NCBI RefSeq assembly: GCF_019880555.1
Contig: NZ_JAINVU010000004.1
Span: 273,355 to 337,354 of the forward strand
Origin: Hephaestia mangrovi
GTDB taxonomy: Bacteria; Pseudomonadota; Alphaproteobacteria; Sphingomonadales; Sphingomonadaceae
Length of the DNA stretch: 64,000 nt
Direction: 5' to 3'
Shown here: positions 60,514 to 64,000 of the stretch, piece after piece
Layout of the letters: each line of letters opens with the position of its first letter
Position numbering within the stretch: position 1 is the stretch's first letter
Made by a program: the position numbers and the translations under genes
Notes under the pieces: model-generated
The model's database searches: none
What the model was told of the DNA's origin: nothing
The model's input: only the letters and a program-made list of their open reading frames with translations

Positions 60514-61050
60514 CTAGCGGACGGTAATGCGGTTCGCGTTCCCCGCAGCCAAGCCGTGCAATAGCTCCCAGAACGCTTCGGGAGGTGCTGTTCCGAGATC
60601 GACCTGAAGTTCGCCAGGTTCGATATATATCGAGTGGATACAATTAGATATGTCCGAAGAACTATCGAAACGGCGTTCCTCAACGTCAAACCACTTATCA
60701 AACCAATTTCTTATAATATCTTCAACTTGCGGCGCATCGTGCTTTATCAGAACTTGATCCCACTGCAGTTCCTCTACAACCAGCTTTGTTGTTTCGATGT
60801 TGCATTCGATCGCATTGAACGCCAGCGCATTTTTCGGCTCAAAGAAAACGGCTTCTGGTCCGGCGTCGTTGCGCACGAAATCTACAACTACCAGGCGTTG
60901 AAACGCAGCATTATCCTCCGGAAGGCTGAACTTTACTTCGGGACATCCCGTCCGGCAGGTTTTTCGTTGCTGCGCAACGAAAACCCGAAACTGATCGACG
61001 TAGTGATCTCTTACTTGGACCACCAAATCTTCAACCGCACCGCTGCTCAT
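60514..61050 (-). CDS. Hypothetical protein, AT-richer cargo gene
   Basis: 178 aa from ATG 61050: MSSGAVEDLVVQVRDHYVDQ onward. It is acidic with aromatic patches (IIRNWFDKWFDVEERRFDSS) and mixed alpha/beta character; no signal peptide or membrane helix. I do not recognise a family. Base composition is lower in GC than the core genes, as for the neighbouring cargo. Confidence 0.6.
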   Translation of the reverse strand: MSSGAVEDLVVQVRDHYVDQFRVFVAQQRKTCRTGCPEVKFSLPEDNAAFQRLVVVDFVRNDAGPEAVFFEPKNALAFNAIECNIETTKLVVEELQWDQVLIKHDAPQVEDIIRNWFDKWFDVEERRFDSSSDISNCIHSIYIEPGELQVDLGTAPPEAFWELLHGLAAGNANRITVR

Positions 61051-61192
61051 GGTTACACGCTATGCGAACGACTGGCAGCTTGTCGAGCTAAAGTCTGACT
61101 CATTTCCTTGCTACAATACCATGCTGTGGCTTGAGCGCGCGGCTGCGCGGATCTACGGCGGCTGTCTAGCGGCGCTGCCTTCGACCGGTCCG

Positions 61193-61396
61193 TCAGCAAT
61201 CGCCAGCCCGATAGGACATCGGGTTCTGGAGCCATTCGCGAATTGCGGACTCACGCCATCCTGCACATCGCACCGCGATCCGCACCTGGCGAGGGAACGT
61301 CCCAGCCTCGATCTTCCGATAAAGAGTCGAGCGGCTGAGCCCAGTACGGTCGAGCACTGTGTTGAGCCTGAGGATGCGGTCGGGGGTGTCGTTCAT
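61193..61396 (-). CDS. AlpA-family phage-type regulator
   Basis: 67 aa: ILRLNTVLDRTGLSRSTLYR followed by KIEAGTFPRQVRIAVRCAGW is the standard AlpA/CP4-57 helix-turn-helix, with the R-ESAIREWL end. AGGA lies seven bases before the ATG. In other elements such proteins activate excision or the integrase gene. Its presence supports a prophage-like or integrative element here. Confidence 0.9.
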   Translation of the reverse strand: MNDTPDRILRLNTVLDRTGLSRSTLYRKIEAGTFPRQVRIAVRCAGWRESAIREWLQNPMSYRAGDC

Positions 61397-61899
61397 GGCG
61401 TGGTCCTATCTAGTCTGTGGTGAGGTTTGACAGGCAGAATTGGCTCATCAGCTCTCAGTGCAAGAGGGCGGAAGCTGAGTGGCACCCGACGGGTACCGGG
61501 CTGCACCACAAACGTACCCTTGGCTTTCCGACCGAGGTAGCTTCGGCGTCTCCCGCCGATGGCGTGACCGCGCTCTACGTCCCTGTGCGCGCCGCCGGGC
61601 CGCTGGCGCGTCTCGGTCCGTTCGGATGACGATCGCATGACGCTGTGGCCGGTGCTGCGCCCCGGCATGGGGACACCCGCTTGGCGGGTGGCGTCTGGCG
61701 CTGACCGCGCGTCGATCTGGCGAGGGGGGCGTCGCTACCCTTTGAACCCGCCGCGACGTGCCGCAACCCCGGCTGCGCCGGGGTCCTCCATTGCATTTCG
61801 GCCCTTCGGGTGCGGCCCGCCTTAGTCGGCGGGATCGCCGGTCCGCTCCTGCCGCCCCCCTCGCCATTCCGGCGCCGGTTGCGGTTGGGAGTAAGGAAG
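61397..61899. other. 503-bp stretch without a convincing gene, upstream of ardC
   Basis: GC-rich. It contains short hairpins such as CCCGC-TTG-GCGGG (61677-61689) and ACCCCGG-CTGCG-CCGGGGT (61768-61786), and a minus-strand 139-codon frame that is Arg/Pro-rich and not protein-like. It probably holds the ardC promoter and leader, but no clear -35/-10 pair was seen. Confidence 0.4.
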
Positions 61900-62790
61900 A
61901 TGGAAAAGAGCGAGCGGCAAAGCCTCTATGCCGAAGTGACCGCGCGGGTAATCGCCGAGCTGGAGCAAGGGCGGCTCCCCTGGGTTCAGCCTTGGGATGC
62001 GGCGGCGTGCGGGTGCGCCATGCCTGCCAATGCGGTAACCGGGCGGCGCTATTCGGGGATCAACGTGCTGATCCTGTGGGCGGCGGTCATCGAAGGACGT
62101 TATGCGTCTCAGCGCTGGTTGACCTACCGACAGGCGCAGAAGGCGGGCGGCAATGTCCGCAAGGGCGAGCGGGGAACGACGGTCTGTTATGCAGATCGCT
62201 TCACGCCGAGGATTGAGGCGGAACGCGCGCGCGACGAGGATCGCGAGGCGCGGCAGCGGGCATTCTTGAAGCGGTTCACCGTGTTCAATGTTGCGCAGTG
62301 CGAGGGTCTGCCCGAGCGGTTGACCGAACTGCCCGAGCTTCCGGCCGAGGAGGATATCCTGCCGGACGTGCAGACGCTGATCGAAGCGAGCGGCGCAGAT
62401 TTTAGGATCGGCGGCGGCGAGGCCTATTATTCGCCGGGTGGCGACTATGTCGCGGTGCCGCCGCAAGCAGCGTTCGGCGAGCCGATCAACTGGTATCGCA
62501 CCGCGCTTCACGAGCTTGGCCATTGGACCGGACATGCAACTCGGCTCGACCGTGACCAACGCGGACGGTTCGGCAGCGCCGATTATGCGCGTGAGGAGCT
62601 TGTGGCGGAGATGGCGAGCGCGTTCGCTTGCGCTTCGCTGGCGATCCGGCCGACCGTGCGGCATGCCGATTACATCGCCAGCTGGCTGAAGGTGCTGCGC
62701 GACGACGAGCGCGCGATTTTCCGCGCAGCGAGCGCGGCCAGCAAGGCGGCGGATTACCTGCTCGCGTTCGCACCGGAGGGGGAAGCGTGA
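61900..62790 (+). CDS. ArdC-like antirestriction / ssDNA-binding protein
   Basis: 296 aa from ATG 61900 with TAAGGA upstream. N-terminal ssDNA-binding domain (SLYAEVTARVIAELEQGRLP; GRRYSGINVLILWAAVIEGR; KAGGNVRKGERGTTVCYADR) and a C-terminal zincin-like domain with HELGHWTGH. Such TraC/ArdC-type proteins protect incoming plasmid or ICE DNA from host restriction. It overlaps the next gene by a GTGA start-stop. Confidence 0.92.
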   Translation: MEKSERQSLYAEVTARVIAELEQGRLPWVQPWDAAACGCAMPANAVTGRRYSGINVLILWAAVIEGRYASQRWLTYRQAQKAGGNVRKGERGTTVCYADRFTPRIEAERARDEDREARQRAFLKRFTVFNVAQCEGLPERLTELPELPAEEDILPDVQTLIEASGADFRIGGGEAYYSPGGDYVAVPPQAAFGEPINWYRTALHELGHWTGHATRLDRDQRGRFGSADYAREELVAEMASAFACASLAIRPTVRHADYIASWLKVLRDDERAIFRAASAASKAADYLLAFAPEGEA

Positions 62791-63056
62791 GCGCGCGGGC
62801 GGGCAATGCCCGCGTTCGCCGCCGACTGGTCACGGCGCTGGCGCAGCTGCCCGAGCGGCAACGCGCGGTTTACGTTGCGCTTGCCCGCGACGGGCTGACC
62901 TATGAAGCGCTTGCCGAACGGCTTGGCGTTGGTGCTGACGAGATCGAACGCGATTTCGCCGCCGCGCTGGCGACGCTCGCCGAGGCGATCGACAAGCCGG
63001 CGACGCTGTGGCGGTACCGGCTTGCTCGCTGGATCGGCCGGAAAGGGTCAAAATGA
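62787..63056 (+). CDS. Sigma-region-4-like helix-turn-helix protein
   Basis: 89 aa from GTG 62787 overlapping the ardC stop; GGAGGGGG provides the ribosome site. LVTALAQLPERQRAVYVALA then DGLTYEALAERLGVGADEIE is a sigma-70 region 4-type helix-turn-helix; there is no region 2. It is commonly found beside ArdC genes in sphingomonad elements. A regulatory role is inferred. Confidence 0.8.
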   Translation: MSARAGNARVRRRLVTALAQLPERQRAVYVALARDGLTYEALAERLGVGADEIERDFAAALATLAEAIDKPATLWRYRLARWIGRKGSK

Positions 63057-63126
63057 CTGTAACCGCCTCGCCCGCATTGCTGGCGAGGCTGTTCGCTGCG
63101 CTGTCATGCCGTTAGGATCATTGCCG

Positions 63127-64000
63127 ATGCGCACCGATCTCGACCATCTGCCGCCCGCCAAGCAGCGCGAGCTCGAGCGCGTCGTCGAGATCTTGTTCGA
63201 AGAGTTCGGCGACGCGACCAAGCTCGCCACCGGCAAGCGCAAAGTCGGGCGCATTCTCAAGATCATCCTGTTCGGCAGCTACGCACGCGGCGGCTGGGTC
63301 GACGAGCCGCATACCGAAAAGGGCTATCAGTCCGACTACGACCTGCTGATCATCGTCAATCAGGCCGAGCTCACCGATCGCGCCACCTATTGGTACCGCG
63401 CCGACGAGCGGCTGATGCGTGAGATGACGATCACCAGGACGCTGCGCACGCCGGTCAACTTTATCGTCCACACGCTTCAGGAAGTGAACGACGCGCTCGC
63501 GCACGGCCGGTTCTTCTTCATGGACATCGCGCGTGACGGCGTCGCGCTCTATCAGGCGGACGACAAGCCATTTCACACTCCGCGCCCCAAGACGCCCGAG
63601 CAGGCGCTGGAGATGGCGCGGGAGTATTTCGAGGAGTGGTTTCCGAGCGCGATGCGTTGCTACGTCAACTTCGGCGAAGATCTAGCGCGAGGATGGACGA
63701 AGGACGCGGCTTTCATCCTCCACCAAGCCGTCGAGCGGCTCTATCATTGCGTCCTGCTCGTCAGCACCTTCTACACGCCGCACGTCCACAATATCGGCTT
63801 CCTGCGCACCCAGGCCGACAAGCTCGACGCGCGGCTGGTGCACGTCTGGCCGCGCACCACGCGCCAGGATCGCGCGCGGTTCGAGAAGCTCAAGGACGCC
63901 TATGTGAAAGCGCGCTACTCCAAGCACTATCGCATCACCGAGGAAGAGCTTACGTGGCTCGGCGAGCGCGTCGAGGAACTCGGCCGCGCGGTGCAGGAAG
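63127..64000 (+). CDS. Nucleotidyltransferase/HEPN-like fusion protein (3' end outside window)
   Basis: At least 291 aa from ATG 63127, with AGGA upstream (ATG 63106 is possible). The N-terminal nucleotidyltransferase shows IILFGSYARGGWVDE and, after an insert, SDYDLLIIV, so the catalytic GS...DxD set is intact. The C-terminal part (from about residue 165) is helical with AFILHQAVERLYHCVLLVST and YVKARYSKHYRITEEE, resembling a HEPN domain. As separate genes MNT and HEPN form toxin-antitoxin pairs; here they are fused. It is the last gene seen in the element. Confidence 0.85.
   Translation, partial: MRTDLDHLPPAKQRELERVVEILFEEFGDATKLATGKRKVGRILKIILFGSYARGGWVDEPHTEKGYQSDYDLLIIVNQAELTDRATYWYRADERLMREMTITRTLRTPVNFIVHTLQEVNDALAHGRFFFMDIARDGVALYQADDKPFHTPRPKTPEQALEMAREYFEEWFPSAMRCYVNFGEDLARGWTKDAAFILHQAVERLYHCVLLVSTFYTPHVHNIGFLRTQADKLDARLVHVWPRTTRQDRARFEKLKDAYVKARYSKHYRITEEELTWLGERVEELGRAVQE

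Noticed and set aside
61448..61867. 139-codon minus-strand frame upstream of ardC
   Set aside because: Arg/Pro/Ser-rich with no structure-like pattern; looks like a GC-rich non-coding leader read in the wrong strand.

Overview
The window reads as chromosomal DNA of a high-GC alphaproteobacterium, most likely Sphingomonas or a close sphingomonad. The evidence is a crtB/crtI/crtY carotenoid locus, Sphingomonas-like housekeeping proteins, sigma-54-controlled glnK-amtB, and many short REP-type palindromes between genes. The assignment rests on recognising protein families; no database was searched.

Layout. 0-3.6 kb: start of dcd (cut by the window edge), a Tat-exported GH3 beta-glucosidase, a Bax-inhibitor-1/YccA protein and a DUF465 protein. 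3.7-15.1 kb: the minus-strand rplJ-rplL and rpoB-rpoC blocks, separated by a plus-strand proline/threonine-rich membrane protein, so rpoBC has its own promoter. 15.5-24.9 kb: S9 oligopeptidase, DedA, thioesterase, ogt, ppc, an EF-hand lipoprotein, an HNH nuclease, gluQ, a HIG1-type protein and a PduO adenosyltransferase. 24.9-31.4 kb: the ergothioneine genes egtB-egtD, a DUF1176 lipoprotein, 3-hydroxybutyryl-CoA dehydrogenase and glnK-amtB. 31.4-40.3 kb: a sterol desaturase/GMC oxidoreductase/small-protein run, recQ with coupled neighbours, a GNAT protein and an Atm1-type ABC exporter. 40.3-50.7 kb: carotenoid genes with a LOG-family gene between crtB and crtI, a divergent di-iron hydroxylase, DUF2141, a MipA protein, a GGDEF protein and two tandem exported ferritin-like proteins. 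50.7-52.7 kb: a TPP riboswitch and thiC.

From about 52.7 kb the content is accessory. A visibly AT-richer patch (52.7-54.75 kb) holds an XRE/ImmA pair divergent from a 312-codon gene. That gene carries an E2-ubiquitin-conjugating-like signature (His-Asn...Ile-Cys...Trp) followed by a SEC-C zinc motif, and a His/Gly-rich 60-codon frame is nested inside it. This is the best candidate for an undescribed system in the window. It is followed by a YefM/YoeB toxin-antitoxin pair, dodecin, arr (rifampin ADP-ribosyltransferase), a 2'-5' RNA ligase family protein, DUF1801 and a small HTH protein.

At 57.65 kb a 50-nt 3' fragment of tRNA-Pro(CGG) lies beside a tyrosine recombinase. I read this as the left end of an integrated element that runs past the window edge. 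It carries poorly characterised small genes, an AlpA regulator, an ArdC-type antirestriction protein, a sigma-region-4-like HTH protein and a nucleotidyltransferase/HEPN-like protein cut by the window end. No rRNA, complete tRNA, CRISPR array or insertion sequence was found.
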